Below, one piece after another: positions 15,256-22,907 of a stretch of DNA of 26,794 nt. Below the pieces are notes generated by a model. The model was not told the DNA's origin, did not search any database, and worked only from the letters and a program-made list of their open reading frames with translations. The translations under genes and the position numbers were made by a program. Location of the stretch: contig CAAECP010000197.1 in NCBI GenBank assembly GCA_900754385.1, positions 1 through 26,794 on the forward strand, in the 5' to 3' direction. The DNA comes from an uncultured Collinsella sp. (lineage in GTDB: Bacteria; Actinomycetota; Coriobacteriia; Coriobacteriales; Coriobacteriaceae). Numbering within the stretch: position 1 is the stretch's first letter; every line of letters starts with the position of its first letter.

Positions 15256-16425
15256 ATGAGCACGTACGCAATTAAGGCTGACAAGTTCTTCTTGCCGGCA
15301 GGCCCGCAACTGGGCGGCTATCTTATGGTCGAGGATGGCGTTTTTGGCGCCTGGCAGGCCGACGAGCCCTCTTGCGAGATTAAGGACTACACGGGATCGT
15401 GGATCGCACCGGGTATGGTCGATACTCACATCCATGGCTTCTACAACCACTCAACTACCGATAACGATCCCGAGGGCATCGATATCAGCTCAACCGAGCT
15501 CGCCCGTCGCGGTACCACCAGCTGGCTGCCCACGACGTTCACCGATGGCGTCGAACAGATCAAGGACGCCTGCGCTGCTATCGCCAAGGCGGACGAGGGC
15601 CGCGGCCCCGACTTCTGCGGTGCTCGCATTCAGGGCATCTACCTGGAGGGCCCCTTCTTTACCATGAAGCACGTGGGCGCGCAGAACCCCGCTTATCTTA
15701 TCGATCCCTCCGAGGAGGTCTTCGATCAGTGGCAGGAGGCTGCGGGCGGTCGCATCGTTAAGAGCGCCATGGCGGCCGAGCGCGACGGTGCCGCTGCTTA
15801 TGCGGCTGCTCTGAACGCCAAGGGTGTGGTGACCAGCATCGGTCACTCCGACGCCACCTACGATGAGTGCATCGCCGCCATCAACGCCGGTGCCAGCTGC
15901 TTTACGCATACCTATAACGGCCAGCGCGGGCTGCATCACCGTGAGCCCGGTGTCGTGGGCGCTGCCATGTCCACGCCCGAGACCTACGCCGAGATCATCT
16001 GTGACGGCAAGCACGTAAACCCCGCCGCCATCAAGGCGCTGCTGCAGGCAAAGGGCTGGCAGCACACGGTGCTCATCACCGACTGCCTTGGCTGCGGCGG
16101 CATGCCCGAGGGCAGCTATACCAGCGGCGGCATGGACGTCATCATGAAGGACAACCTGTGCTGGCTCGCCGACGGCAAGAGCATTGCCGGCTCGGTGCTC
16201 ACGCTTGCCCAGGGCGTCAAGAACATTGTCGATTGGGGCATCGCCAGCGCTGATATCGCCATTCGCATGGCAACCGAGGTGCCGGCTCGCTCTGCGCACA
16301 TCGAGGATAAGTGCGGCAGCATCATGCCGGGTCGCGACGCCGACTTTGTCGTGTTCGACCATGAGCTCACCCTCGTCGAGACGTATGTTGGCGGCCAGAG
16401 CGTCGGCAACGCCTTTACCGAGTAA
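15256..16425 (+). CDS. agaA: N-acetylgalactosamine/glucosamine-6-phosphate deacetylase
   Basis: 389 residues, amidohydrolase fold. Metal and catalytic residues are all present: H58-x-H60 in DTHIHGF, E131 in GIYLEGPFF, H197 in GHSDATYDE, H218 in CFTHTYNG, H253 in DGKHVNP and the catalytic Asp276 in ITDCLG. The enzyme removes acetate from the amino sugar 6-phosphate made by the PTS. By sequence, NagA (GlcNAc-6-P) and AgaA (GalNAc-6-P) are hard to separate; the neighbouring agaS favours GalNAc-6-P. ATG 15256 is chosen over GTG 15250, because the GTG overlaps the ribosome site AAGGAG. A 44-codon copy of the C-terminus lies at 19149-19283. Confidence 0.9.
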   Translation: MSTYAIKADKFFLPAGPQLGGYLMVEDGVFGAWQADEPSCEIKDYTGSWIAPGMVDTHIHGFYNHSTTDNDPEGIDISSTELARRGTTSWLPTTFTDGVEQIKDACAAIAKADEGRGPDFCGARIQGIYLEGPFFTMKHVGAQNPAYLIDPSEEVFDQWQEAAGGRIVKSAMAAERDGAAAYAAALNAKGVVTSIGHSDATYDECIAAINAGASCFTHTYNGQRGLHHREPGVVGAAMSTPETYAEIICDGKHVNPAAIKALLQAKGWQHTVLITDCLGCGGMPEGSYTSGGMDVIMKDNLCWLADGKSIAGSVLTLAQGVKNIVDWGIASADIAIRMATEVPARSAHIEDKCGSIMPGRDADFVVFDHELTLVETYVGGQSVGNAFTE

Positions 16426-16431
16426 CGATAG

Positions 16432-16469
16432 AAAAAGACGGCGGGCCCGAATCTGCTCGGACCCGCCGT
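16432..16469 (-). terminator. Terminator of the flavodoxin gene (minus strand)
   Basis: 13-bp stem ACGGCGGGCCCGA / TCGGACCCGCCGT with one mismatch and a 6-nt loop. On the minus strand it is followed by TCTTTTTC; on the plus strand no T-tract follows, so it mainly serves the minus-strand gene, though it may also stop deacetylase transcription. Confidence 0.8.
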
Positions 16470-16500
16470 ATGGGTTAAACGCTCAAAAGCACCTTAACAG

Positions 16501-17085
16501 TTACAGCTTGTTAGCGATCTTCTTTGCCGTGCGCTTGACGCCGGCCACAAGACCCCCCGCGGGATGCTCCTTTTCGTATGCTAGACGCTTCTCGCGCTTG
16601 GCGTACTCTTCGACGATGATGTCGCCATACTCGTCTTCGATCTTGTCGAAGAAGTCGACAGCGCCCTTAATTTCCTCAGCGGTCGGGTGTCCCTTCTGGA
16701 CGCCGCCGGTGAGTTTGAACGGCCCCCACGTATCAAAGCCGGGACAGCCGTAGACACCCATAAAGATGGCCTGCTTCATGCGGCAGATGCCATCGATATC
16801 CTTGCCGTACCACTTGTTTTTGCCACCGTAGGTCATAAGGCCAAACACCTTGTCCTGCGGCTGCAGCACGTTCGTGAGCACGCGCGCCATATCTTTGTCG
16901 ATCTCGGAGTAATAAATGCCCGTGGCGACGCCGATCAGATGGTATTCGTGCAGGTCGGGGTACTCGTTTTTACCGAGTGACTTCACGTCGAGGGTATCGA
17001 TTTCGGGGTGCGCCTCGACGATGGCGTCCACGAGCTTTTTCGTATTGCCGTGGTGGCGTGAGGCATAAAGGATGATGGTTCGCAT
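16501..17085 (-). CDS. Flavodoxin-family protein
   Basis: 194 residues. The N-terminus MRTIILYASRHHGNTKKLVDAI carries the FMN-phosphate loop as SRHHGNT (9-15), a variant of the usual T-x-T-G-N-T. LIGVATGIYYSEIDKDM and KVFGLMTYGG match the other flavin-contacting segments. Unlike a plain flavodoxin (about 140-150 residues), it has a basic C-terminal extension, about 155-194, ending KRTAKKIANKL. It likely acts as an electron carrier or flavin-dependent quinone or metal reductase in the cytoplasm; no partner is shown. AAAGG sits 8 bases before the ATG. The gene is opposite in strand to the sugar genes on both sides and is probably unrelated to them. Confidence 0.82.
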   Translation of the reverse strand: MRTIILYASRHHGNTKKLVDAIVEAHPEIDTLDVKSLGKNEYPDLHEYHLIGVATGIYYSEIDKDMARVLTNVLQPQDKVFGLMTYGGKNKWYGKDIDGICRMKQAIFMGVYGCPGFDTWGPFKLTGGVQKGHPTAEEIKGAVDFFDKIEDEYGDIIVEEYAKREKRLAYEKEHPAGGLVAGVKRTAKKIANKL

Positions 17086-17241
17086 AAGAAGGCCTTTCAG
17101 CTGTAATTGCATCAATGTCTGTATGGTACCCCGTTGCATGCCTGGGAAACCGGACGCATCGATGAACGTGCGGGTTTGTCCTTTGGTCAGGGCCGAGACG
17201 GGTTCTTGCGAGCAAAAAGCAGTTGTTCGAAAGGATGGACA

Positions 17242-18156
17242 ATGGAATACGCTCTCTCCAACGATTCGATTTCTATCAAGGTCTCCACGGCCGGCGGCTC
17301 GTTTACCTCGATTGAGGCTGGAGGTCGCGAGTACTTGTGGCAGGGCGATCCCGCCGTGTGGTCCGGCCAGGCACCGATTTGCTTCCCGATTTGCGGAGGT
17401 TTGCGCGATAACAGCGCCATGACGTTTGCCGGACATCATGTGAAGCTCGCCCGCCACGGCTTTGCGCGCAAGCAGGAGTGGAAGCTGTTGAGCCAAAGCA
17501 CAAACGAGCTGGCTATGTGCCTGGCTTCGGAGGATAACGCCGCGCTGCTGAGCGATTATCCGTATCCGTTTAAGCTTGCCGCCCGCTATACGCTCGAGGA
17601 CGCCGCCGTGCGCGTCTCCTATGAGGTTACCAACGAGGGCACCGAGGACATGCCTTTCTTTATCGGTGGACACCCCGGCTTTAGGTGCCCGCTCGATGAG
17701 GGCGAGGCCTATACGGACTACGAGCTGCGCTTTGAGAAGGACGAAGCTGCTGAGCTTTGCACTGCCGTCCCCTCGACTGGCTTGATTGACGTGACCAACC
17801 GCTCCAAGAACCCCATGGTGGGAAAGACGCTGCCTCTGTCACATGAGCTCTTCGATTTTGCGGAGACCATCTTTGACGTGCTCGAGAGCCGTCAGGTCAC
17901 GCTTTCCAAAAAGGGCGAGGACAAGGGCGTTCGCCTGAGCTTTGAGGGCTTCCCGTACCTCATTGTGTGGAGCAAGCCCGAGGGTGATTTTGTGGCAGTT
18001 GAGCCCTGGGGCGGCCTCTCGACCTGTTCCGATGAGGATGACGTGCTTGAGCACAAGCGCGGCTGCCTTATCGCCAAGCCCAAAGAAACCATCGTGCGCT
18101 CGTTCACAATCGAGATTCTGCAGTCGCATGTAGCCAATTCGTTTTGCAAGGCATAA
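17242..18156 (+). CDS. Aldose 1-epimerase family protein (mutarotase-like)
   Basis: 304 residues, close in length to the YeaD/LacX-like branch of aldose epimerases. Visible segments are GGREYLWQGDPAVWSGQAPICFP, HHVKLARHGFARKQEW (His/Arg of the sugar pocket), PFFIGGHPGFRCPLDEGE with the conserved GGHPGF, and a C-terminal YLIVWSKPEGDFVAVEPWGGL. These proteins interconvert alpha and beta anomers of a sugar or sugar phosphate; the substrate is not determined. AAGGA lies before ATG 17242. It is followed after 26 bases by the LacC-type kinase, so the two are probably co-transcribed, pointing to a galactose or amino-sugar derivative. Confidence 0.85.
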   Translation: MEYALSNDSISIKVSTAGGSFTSIEAGGREYLWQGDPAVWSGQAPICFPICGGLRDNSAMTFAGHHVKLARHGFARKQEWKLLSQSTNELAMCLASEDNAALLSDYPYPFKLAARYTLEDAAVRVSYEVTNEGTEDMPFFIGGHPGFRCPLDEGEAYTDYELRFEKDEAAELCTAVPSTGLIDVTNRSKNPMVGKTLPLSHELFDFAETIFDVLESRQVTLSKKGEDKGVRLSFEGFPYLIVWSKPEGDFVAVEPWGGLSTCSDEDDVLEHKRGCLIAKPKETIVRSFTIEILQSHVANSFCKA

Positions 18157-18182
18157 GGAGCCTGCGAGATAAGGAGCTAGAA

Positions 18183-19118
18183 ATGATCCTCACCGTTACG
18201 ATGAACCCGTCCGTCGATACGCGCTATCAGCTCGATGAGCTCATTATCGACGACGTCAACCGCGTGACGCCCGAAAAGACCGCCGGTGGTAAGGGCCTCA
18301 ACGTGGCCCGCGTCCTGGGCCAGCTGGGCGACGACGTTGTGGCAACCGGCTTGCTTGGTGGTCATATGGGCGCCTATATGGCCGAGCTCATGGATGCCAA
18401 CGGCATTAAGAATGATTTTGTGCCCATCAAGGGCGAGACTCGCATCTGTCTCAATATCCTTCATGCTGGCAACCAGACCGAGTTGCTCGAGAGCGGCCCG
18501 ACGATTGCCCCCGAGGAGCTCGATGCCTTTACCGCCAAGTTCGCCGAGCTTGCGAGCAAGGCCGATGTCGTTACCATCTCGGGTTCGCTGCCCCGCGGCG
18601 TCGAGGCGGACTACTACGCTAAGATCACGGGCATTGCAGAGAACGCCGGCGCCAAGGTGCTGCTCGATACCTCGGGCGCCTCGCTTGAGGCTGCGCTCAA
18701 GTCCGAGGTCAAGCCTGAGCTGGTTAAGCCTAACCTGACCGAAATTAACGGCCTTCTGGGCACGAGCTTTACCACCGACGATGTGGACGAGCTCCGTTCC
18801 GCGCTCGCCTCTGACGCCCGCTTCTCCGATATCCCCTGGGTCGTCGTATCTATGGGCGCTGCCGGCTCCGTTGGTTTCCATAACGGCCGTGCGTTCCGCG
18901 CCAAGACCCCCGATATCCCCGCCGTTAACGCTACGGGCTCTGGCGATTCGACCATTGCCGGCTTCGCACATGCGATTGCTGCCGGCGCCGACGACGAGAC
19001 GGTGCTGCGTACCGCCAACACCTGCGGCAAGCTCAATGCCATGGATCCCATGACTGGCCACTTGGTTATGGATCGTTGGGACGAGGTTTACAACGGCGTT
19101 GTCGTGACCGAGCTGTAG
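18183..19118 (+). CDS. lacC: PfkB-family hexose phosphate kinase, tagatose-6-phosphate kinase/1-phosphofructokinase type
   Basis: 311 residues, the LacC/FruK size. MILTVTMNPSVDTRY at the start and GGKGLNVARVLGQLG (35-49) are the family signature 1. GSLPRGV (134-140), LVKPNLTEINGLLG and the ATP/catalytic loop NATGSGDSTIAGF (249-261) with catalytic base Asp255 complete the fold; most relatives have GAGDS. It would phosphorylate tagatose-6-phosphate to tagatose-1,6-bisphosphate, the step after AgaS. FruK activity on fructose-1-phosphate is the main alternative; the neighbourhood decides, and no fructose PTS is present. AAGGAG is 7 bases before ATG 18183. The tagatose-bisphosphate aldolase is not in this window. 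Confidence 0.82.
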   Translation: MILTVTMNPSVDTRYQLDELIIDDVNRVTPEKTAGGKGLNVARVLGQLGDDVVATGLLGGHMGAYMAELMDANGIKNDFVPIKGETRICLNILHAGNQTELLESGPTIAPEELDAFTAKFAELASKADVVTISGSLPRGVEADYYAKITGIAENAGAKVLLDTSGASLEAALKSEVKPELVKPNLTEINGLLGTSFTTDDVDELRSALASDARFSDIPWVVVSMGAAGSVGFHNGRAFRAKTPDIPAVNATGSGDSTIAGFAHAIAAGADDETVLRTANTCGKLNAMDPMTGHLVMDRWDEVYNGVVVTEL

Positions 19119-19148
19119 GAGCTTGTGCTGCGGCCCCGGCATCGGTTG

Positions 19149-19283
19149 CCAGCTCATGTCGACGACAAGTGCAGTAGCATTATGCCGGGGCGCGACGCCG
19201 ACACTGTCGTGTTCAATCCCGACCTTACCCTGGTCGAGACGCATGTGGGTGGCAACAGCGTCGGTAATGCGTTTGCCGAGTAG
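19149..19283 (+). pseudogene. C-terminal remnant of a second NagA/AgaA deacetylase gene
   Basis: Forty-four codons plus a TAG stop, in one frame, encode PAHVDDKCSSIMPGRDAD-TVVF and LTLVETHVGGNSVGNAFAE. They match the last residues of the intact deacetylase at 15256 (AHIEDKCGSIMPGRDADFVVF, LTLVETYVGGQSVGNAFTE) almost residue for residue, and the DNA is clearly related although not identical. There is no start codon with ribosome site and no catalytic part, so it cannot be a functional enzyme. It lies directly after the kinase gene, which suggests that a deacetylase gene once ended this operon and was deleted apart from its 3' end, or that a recombination event duplicated the tail. Confidence 0.88.
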
Positions 19284-19315
19284 CCGCCAAAGAAACGATC
19301 CGAGAGGGGATTTAG

Positions 19316-19789
19316 ATGATTTACGGTGCATTGGGCGATATCGAGGAGTACCGTGGAATGCTCAAGGGCCTCGACGTGCTGATCGACTGGCTCGAGGAGA
19401 ACGATCCGGCGAAGCTCGAGGTCGGCAGCCATCCGATTCTGGGCGACAAGGTCTTTGCGAACGTCATGGCTCCCACGACGCGTCCCGAAGCCGAGGCTCA
19501 CTATGAGACGCATCAGCGCTATCACGACCTGCAGATCGACGTCGAGGGTCGCGAGGCCTTTAAGGTTGCCACGGGCAGCCTGACGCTGGTTCAGGAGTTT
19601 GACGAGAAGGACGACTACGATCTGGTCGATTCCGACGCCTCGATCGCCGGCGATCTTGCTGACGACAAGTTTGCGCTGTTTGTTGCCGGCGAGCCTCACA
19701 TGCCCACGCTCGAGTTCCCGGGCGATGGCGCGCAGCCGGTCAAGAAGATCTGCTTTAAGCTGCTTGCAGACGCTTACTGGGAGGAGTAA
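19316..19789 (+). CDS. YhcH/YjgK/YiaL family protein (NanQ-like sugar anomerase)
   Basis: 157 residues, the family length. It begins MIYGALGDIEEYRGM; the central metal-site motif AHYETHQRYHDLQ (61-73) holds Glu64, His66, His70 and Gln73 of a cupin-like barrel. The C-terminal FALFVAGEPHMPTL contributes a further His, followed by VKKICFKL. E. coli NanQ (YhcH) speeds anomerisation of sialic acid; other members accompany sugar catabolic operons. Here it follows the epimerase, kinase and deacetylase remnant, so a role in amino-sugar or galactose handling is likely, but no sialic-acid genes are in the window. GAGAGGGG precedes the ATG. Confidence 0.85.
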   Translation: MIYGALGDIEEYRGMLKGLDVLIDWLEENDPAKLEVGSHPILGDKVFANVMAPTTRPEAEAHYETHQRYHDLQIDVEGREAFKVATGSLTLVQEFDEKDDYDLVDSDASIAGDLADDKFALFVAGEPHMPTLEFPGDGAQPVKKICFKLLADAYWEE

Positions 19790-19849
19790 CGAGCCGCTCG
19801 GCTGAGCTGTTCGTTTTGCGAGCGTTATCCCTTGGAGGAACGCGCTTGG

Positions 19850-19898
19850 GCCCCGCTGATCGCGGTTCCTTTGGGGATTGCGGTTGGCGGGGCTTTTG
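19850..19898 (+). terminator. Probable terminator of the kinase-yhcH unit
   Basis: GCCCCGC (19850-19856) pairs with GCGGGGC (19887-19893), followed by TTTT. The intervening 30 nt can form further weak pairs. The long loop lowers confidence. Confidence 0.55.
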
Positions 19899-19963
19899 TT
19901 GAGTAGGAGAGTTTCCGGCGGCGTTGTGCTTGGATTGGCGGAAGCGCGCCCGAAATCAGCAAC

Positions 19964-19986
19964 AAAAAAGCCGCCCGAAGGCGGCT
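19964..19986 (-). terminator. Terminator of the tRNA-Thr gene (minus strand)
   Basis: On the minus strand: AGCCGCC, loop TTCG, GGCGGCT, then TTTTTT. It lies 11 bases beyond the tRNA 3' end. Confidence 0.9.
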
Positions 19987-19997
19987 ATCTTGTGCAA

Positions 19998-20073
19998 TGG
20001 AGCCAGCGACCGGGCTCGAACCGGTGACCCCCGCTTTACGAGAGCGGTGCTCTACCAACTGAGCTACGCTGGC
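19998..20073 (-). tRNA. tRNA-Thr (anticodon CGT)
   Basis: A 76-nt cloverleaf including an encoded CCA. The acceptor stem is GCCAGCG / CGCTGGC, the D-arm contains AGCTCAGTTGGTAGAGC and the T-arm contains GGTTCGAGCC. The anticodon stem CCGCT / AGCGG encloses loop CTCGTAA, so the anticodon is CGT, reading ACG (Thr). It has its own promoter and terminator. Spurious reading frames overlap it on both strands and should not be annotated. Confidence 0.96.
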
Positions 20074-20112
20074 GGCCATGTGATGGCGCAACTGAGGCGT
20101 CAACGGCTGTCT

Positions 20113-20141
20113 ATGATACGGGACATCGCAAATCCGCGCAA
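20113..20141 (-). promoter_or_regulatory. Promoter of tRNA-Thr
   Basis: On the minus strand TTGCGC (20141-20136) and TATCAT (20118-20113) are separated by exactly 17 bp. The start would be about 30 bases before the mature tRNA. Confidence 0.65.
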
Positions 20142-20280
20142 GTGTTCTGACGGCTTTTCTCACTTTAAATGCACTAATATTGGAGACGCGATGTCTGCGG
20201 TACCCATTTGGTGCTTGACCTGCTGTTGAGTTGGTGGCCGACGTCCCGCTCGTATGGGTCTCAAACAGAATGGGGCAGCC

Positions 20281-20760
20281 ATGGCTCAACCCAAGATCCT
20301 TCTCACGCGTATCGATGACCGTTTCATTTATGGGCAAGACGTTGAGCTGTGGAACGAAGCCGTGGGTTCCAACCTTGTCTTAATCGTCAACGATGAGATC
20401 GCGGCGGACGCTCGCAAGTGGGCCCCTATGAGGGTGGCCACGCCCGATGGCGTCTGGACACGGTTCTTCTCGGTGCAAAAGACCATCGACATCATCCACA
20501 CCGCGACGTCGCGCCAATGGATTCTGATCATGGTAGCCTCGCCCTCCGATGCGCTCGCGCTGGTTAAGGGCGGCGTGCCCATCACCAAGATCAGCATCGG
20601 TCACATGCAGGCAGGGGAGGGCAAGCGCCCCATAACGCCCGCAGTCGCCGTAGACAACGCAGATGTCGCAGCCCTCAAAGAGCTGCAGGCGCTCGGCATA
20701 GAGCTAGAAATCCGCTATCTCCCCAGCTCCAATCCCGACCCCATCCAACTAGTCATTTAA
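20281..20760 (+). CDS. Orphan PTS EIIB-like protein lacking the phosphorylated His
   Basis: 159 residues, colinear with the EIIB at 10494: MAQPKILLTRIDDRF, NLVLIVNDEIAADARK, GVWTRFFSVQKTIDII, ALVKGGVPITKISIGHMQ and ALKELQALGIELEIRYLPS all have direct counterparts. The decisive difference is residue 17: the family RLVHGQV is RFIYGQD here, so the His that carries phosphate is Tyr (a TAT codon; CAT would be His). It therefore cannot act as a normal phosphocarrier. No EIIA, EIIC or EIID gene adjoins it. The reading frame is intact, arguing against simple decay. It could be a regulatory decoy, a binding partner of EIIC/EIID, or an early pseudogene. The ribosome site is weak (GGGG before ATG 20281). 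Confidence 0.8.
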   Translation: MAQPKILLTRIDDRFIYGQDVELWNEAVGSNLVLIVNDEIAADARKWAPMRVATPDGVWTRFFSVQKTIDIIHTATSRQWILIMVASPSDALALVKGGVPITKISIGHMQAGEGKRPITPAVAVDNADVAALKELQALGIELEIRYLPSSNPDPIQLVI

Positions 20761-20786
20761 GAACGTCCCCAATGACTAGGTAGCAA

Positions 20787-20818
20787 AGCGCCCGTCGGCG
20801 GAGGTGCCGGCGGGCGCT
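20787..20818. terminator. Hairpin between convergent genes, possible bidirectional terminator
   Basis: 13-bp stem AGCGCCCGTCGGC / GCCGGCGGGCGCT with one mismatch and a GGAGGT loop. T-tracts are poor on both sides, but its place between the convergent EIIB-like gene and galM fits a terminator. Confidence 0.55.
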
Positions 20819-20844
20819 ACTGTGCGATATGTCGCGCGGTGGGC

Positions 20845-21897
20845 TTAGTGCCTCATAAAGTGGTATTCGATCACATTGCTGTAGGGGTGACCCGGGCCCA
20901 CAATGCCCTGCGGGAACAGCGGCTGGTGCGGCGTGTCGGGGTACATCTCTGCCTCGAGGGCAAAGCCGGCACCCCAACCATAGTTGGCGTCGTCCTTGGC
21001 GTGCTCGTCGCCCAGCCAGTTGCCGGTGTAGAGCTGCACGCCCGGGGCGGTGGTGTAGTAGTCCAGCTCGCGGCCGGTCCACATCTCCTCGACATGCAGG
21101 GCGCGGCGCAGATTGCGGCCGTACTGATAGCCATCGATGCACAGGCAGTGATCGTAGCCGCGGGCCTGCTTAATCTGCAGGTCGTCGGCTTCCATGCCGG
21201 GAGCGACGGGGCGCAGCTCGCGGAAGTCAAACGGCGTGCCCTCGACCGGAGCGATTTCGCCGGTGGGGATGCTCTGCTCGTTAACGGGCAGGTAGTGGGC
21301 GGCGTTAGCAACAAAGAAGTGCTCACAGTCCATGCCGGCGTTATGGCCGGCAAGGTTAAAGTACGTGTGGTTGGTCATGGACACGTAGGTGGCGCGGTCG
21401 CTCTCGCAGCCATACTCGATGCGAAAGACGCCGGTGCGTGTAACGGTAAACACGGCCGTAAAGGTGCGGTTGCCGGGAAGGCCCAGTTCGCCATCCTCAA
21501 GCGAGGTGGTCATGCGCACGGCGTTATGGGCCTCGTCGAGCTCAACGTCCCACACGCGTTTATGCAGACCGTGCTCAAGATCGCTGTGCAGGTTGTTGGC
21601 GCCCTCGTTGGCGGGCATATGCCAGTCCGTGCCGTCGATGGTAATCGTGGCGCCCGCGGTGCGGTTGGCCACGGGGCCGATGGTCGCGCCAAAGCAGGCG
21701 GGGTTGTCAAAGTAATCCTCGAGCTTATCGAAGCCCAACACCACATCGCGCACGTTGCCGGGAATGTCGGGCACATCGATACCAAGCACGGTGGCGCCAT
21801 AGTCCATAATGCGAACGCAGATCTCGGGCCCGTTGAGGGTGTAACGATGAACGGGGGTGCCGCACGGCGCGGTGCCGAAAAGCTCGGAAGTGATCAT
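20845..21897 (-). CDS. galM: Galactose mutarotase (aldose 1-epimerase)
   Basis: 350 residues, the GalM length. The sugar-binding segment NRTAGATITIDG and NNLHSDLEHG (101-110, His104) is followed by the catalytic His177 in SMTNHTYFNLAGH and the catalytic base, Glu315, in GFALEAEMYPD; TPFDFRE and PHQPLFPQG are also typical. The enzyme interconverts beta- and alpha-galactose (or glucose) before kinase action. The start is ATG 21897, with AGGAA 6 bases upstream; an in-frame upstream ATG at 21957 lacks a good ribosome site and adds residues not found in the family. It diverges from the DeoR-type regulator, which may control it. Confidence 0.92.
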   Translation of the reverse strand: MITSELFGTAPCGTPVHRYTLNGPEICVRIMDYGATVLGIDVPDIPGNVRDVVLGFDKLEDYFDNPACFGATIGPVANRTAGATITIDGTDWHMPANEGANNLHSDLEHGLHKRVWDVELDEAHNAVRMTTSLEDGELGLPGNRTFTAVFTVTRTGVFRIEYGCESDRATYVSMTNHTYFNLAGHNAGMDCEHFFVANAAHYLPVNEQSIPTGEIAPVEGTPFDFRELRPVAPGMEADDLQIKQARGYDHCLCIDGYQYGRNLRRALHVEEMWTGRELDYYTTAPGVQLYTGNWLGDEHAKDDANYGWGAGFALEAEMYPDTPHQPLFPQGIVGPGHPYSNVIEYHFMRH

Positions 21898-22042
21898 TTG
21901 GTTCCTAACATCGAGGTATTTCCGACAAACTGTAGCGCGAACAAGCGAGATTATCACTACACCCCACTAAAGCAGGGGGTATTTTTCTCAAAAAAGTGAT
22001 GATTGGAGCTGTGCGGGCGTTCATTTCTGACGCGCGCGAGTC

Positions 22043-22051
22043 TGATACAAT
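22043..22051 (+). promoter_or_regulatory. Extended -10 promoter of the DeoR-type regulator
   Basis: TGATACAAT is an extended -10 element (TG-N-TACAAT) with only a weak -35 (TTTCTG, 22024-22029). It lies about 50 bases before the chosen GTG start. Confidence 0.5.
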
Positions 22052-22102
22052 TTGTTCGTTATTGTTTGAATTGACGTGAGCGTGGAACAGCGAGGACTCA
22101 TC

Positions 22103-22867
22103 GTGATTAAAGCGGAGCGACAGGATAAGGTTCGGCAGCTGCTCGAGGAACAGGGAACGGTCTCGGTCAAGGAGATTTCGGATGCGCTAGGTGTCTCGGA
22201 TATGACAATCCGCCGTGACCTTGAGGAGCTTGCGAGCCTGGGCGAGATCGAGCGCGTGCACGGCGGAGCCCGCAGTGCACAGAGCCGTCCACACGCTATG
22301 CTGCGCCATGAGTATTCGCACAGCGAAAAGCGCACGAAGCATGCCGAGGAAAAGTTGCAGATTGCGCGCCGTTCTGTGGAGCTTATCGAGGAAGGCTCGA
22401 CCATCTTTTTGGGCACGGGCACCACGGTTGAGCAGATGGCCTCGATGCTGCCGGCGTTTCGCCTGCGCATTGTGACCAATTCGCTTTCGGTGTTTAACCT
22501 GCTCGAGGCGCGCGAAGACTGCGAACTGTGCCTGGTGGGCGGCGTGTACCGCCGCCGCACTGCCGCCTTTGTGGGCCCCACGGCCGAGGATACCTTGCGC
22601 GCACTGGGGATCGACGCAGCCTTTATCGGTGCCAACGGCATTTTGGACGGCGACGTGTCCACGTCTAACATGGAAGAGGGCCGCATCCAGCAGCTCGCCT
22701 TTAGCAAGGCCGACTCGCGCTATCTGATCGCCGATTCCAGCAAGATTGGCAAGCGCGACTTCTACACCTTCTGCCGTCTGGACAGCCTGGACGCCGTGGT
22801 GTGCGAGCCGGGCATCGCCGCCGAAGATCGTGCCGCCATCGAGGAGCATACGCAGGTCATTTGCTAG
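22103..22867 (+). CDS. DeoR/GlpR-family transcriptional regulator
   Basis: 254 residues, typical of the family. The N-terminal winged helix reads IKAERQDKVRQLLEEQGTVS, then VKEISDALGVSDMTIRRDLEELASLGEIERVHGGA, the DeoR signature. The C-terminal sugar-phosphate sensor domain has GSTIFLGTGTTVEQMA, LRIVTNSLSVF, LVGGVYRRRTAAFVGP and DSSKIGKRDF. Such proteins usually repress sugar genes and release DNA on binding a phosphorylated sugar. GTG 22103 is chosen as start: GAGGA lies 6 bases upstream and the protein then begins as its relatives do; GTG codons at 22076 and 22082 are poorer. It is divergent from galM (205-base gap), a likely target together with itself. Confidence 0.88.
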   Translation: MIKAERQDKVRQLLEEQGTVSVKEISDALGVSDMTIRRDLEELASLGEIERVHGGARSAQSRPHAMLRHEYSHSEKRTKHAEEKLQIARRSVELIEEGSTIFLGTGTTVEQMASMLPAFRLRIVTNSLSVFNLLEAREDCELCLVGGVYRRRTAAFVGPTAEDTLRALGIDAAFIGANGILDGDVSTSNMEEGRIQQLAFSKADSRYLIADSSKIGKRDFYTFCRLDSLDAVVCEPGIAAEDRAAIEEHTQVIC

Positions 22868-22907
22868 CTAACGCTGCAGGATTGCCAGCAAGCGTTGCGT
22901 GAGGACT

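Noticed and set aside
17086..17673. N-terminal extension of the flavodoxin frame on the minus strand
   Set aside because: It runs antisense through the epimerase-like gene; the flavodoxin fold begins at MRTIILYAS, with a ribosome site before ATG 17085.
19924..20229. Plus-strand 101-codon frame with GASDRARTGDPRFTRAVLYQLSYAG
   Set aside because: Also a tRNA-derived false frame, read antisense through tRNA-Thr.
19825..20337. Minus-strand 170-codon frame containing VAQLVEHRSRKAGVTGSSPVAG
   Set aside because: This is the well-known false protein produced by translating a tRNA gene; it covers tRNA-Thr and its terminator.
20839..21999. Plus-strand 386-codon frame opposite galM
   Set aside because: The minus strand holds a complete galM with catalytic His and Glu; the plus frame has no recognisable motif.
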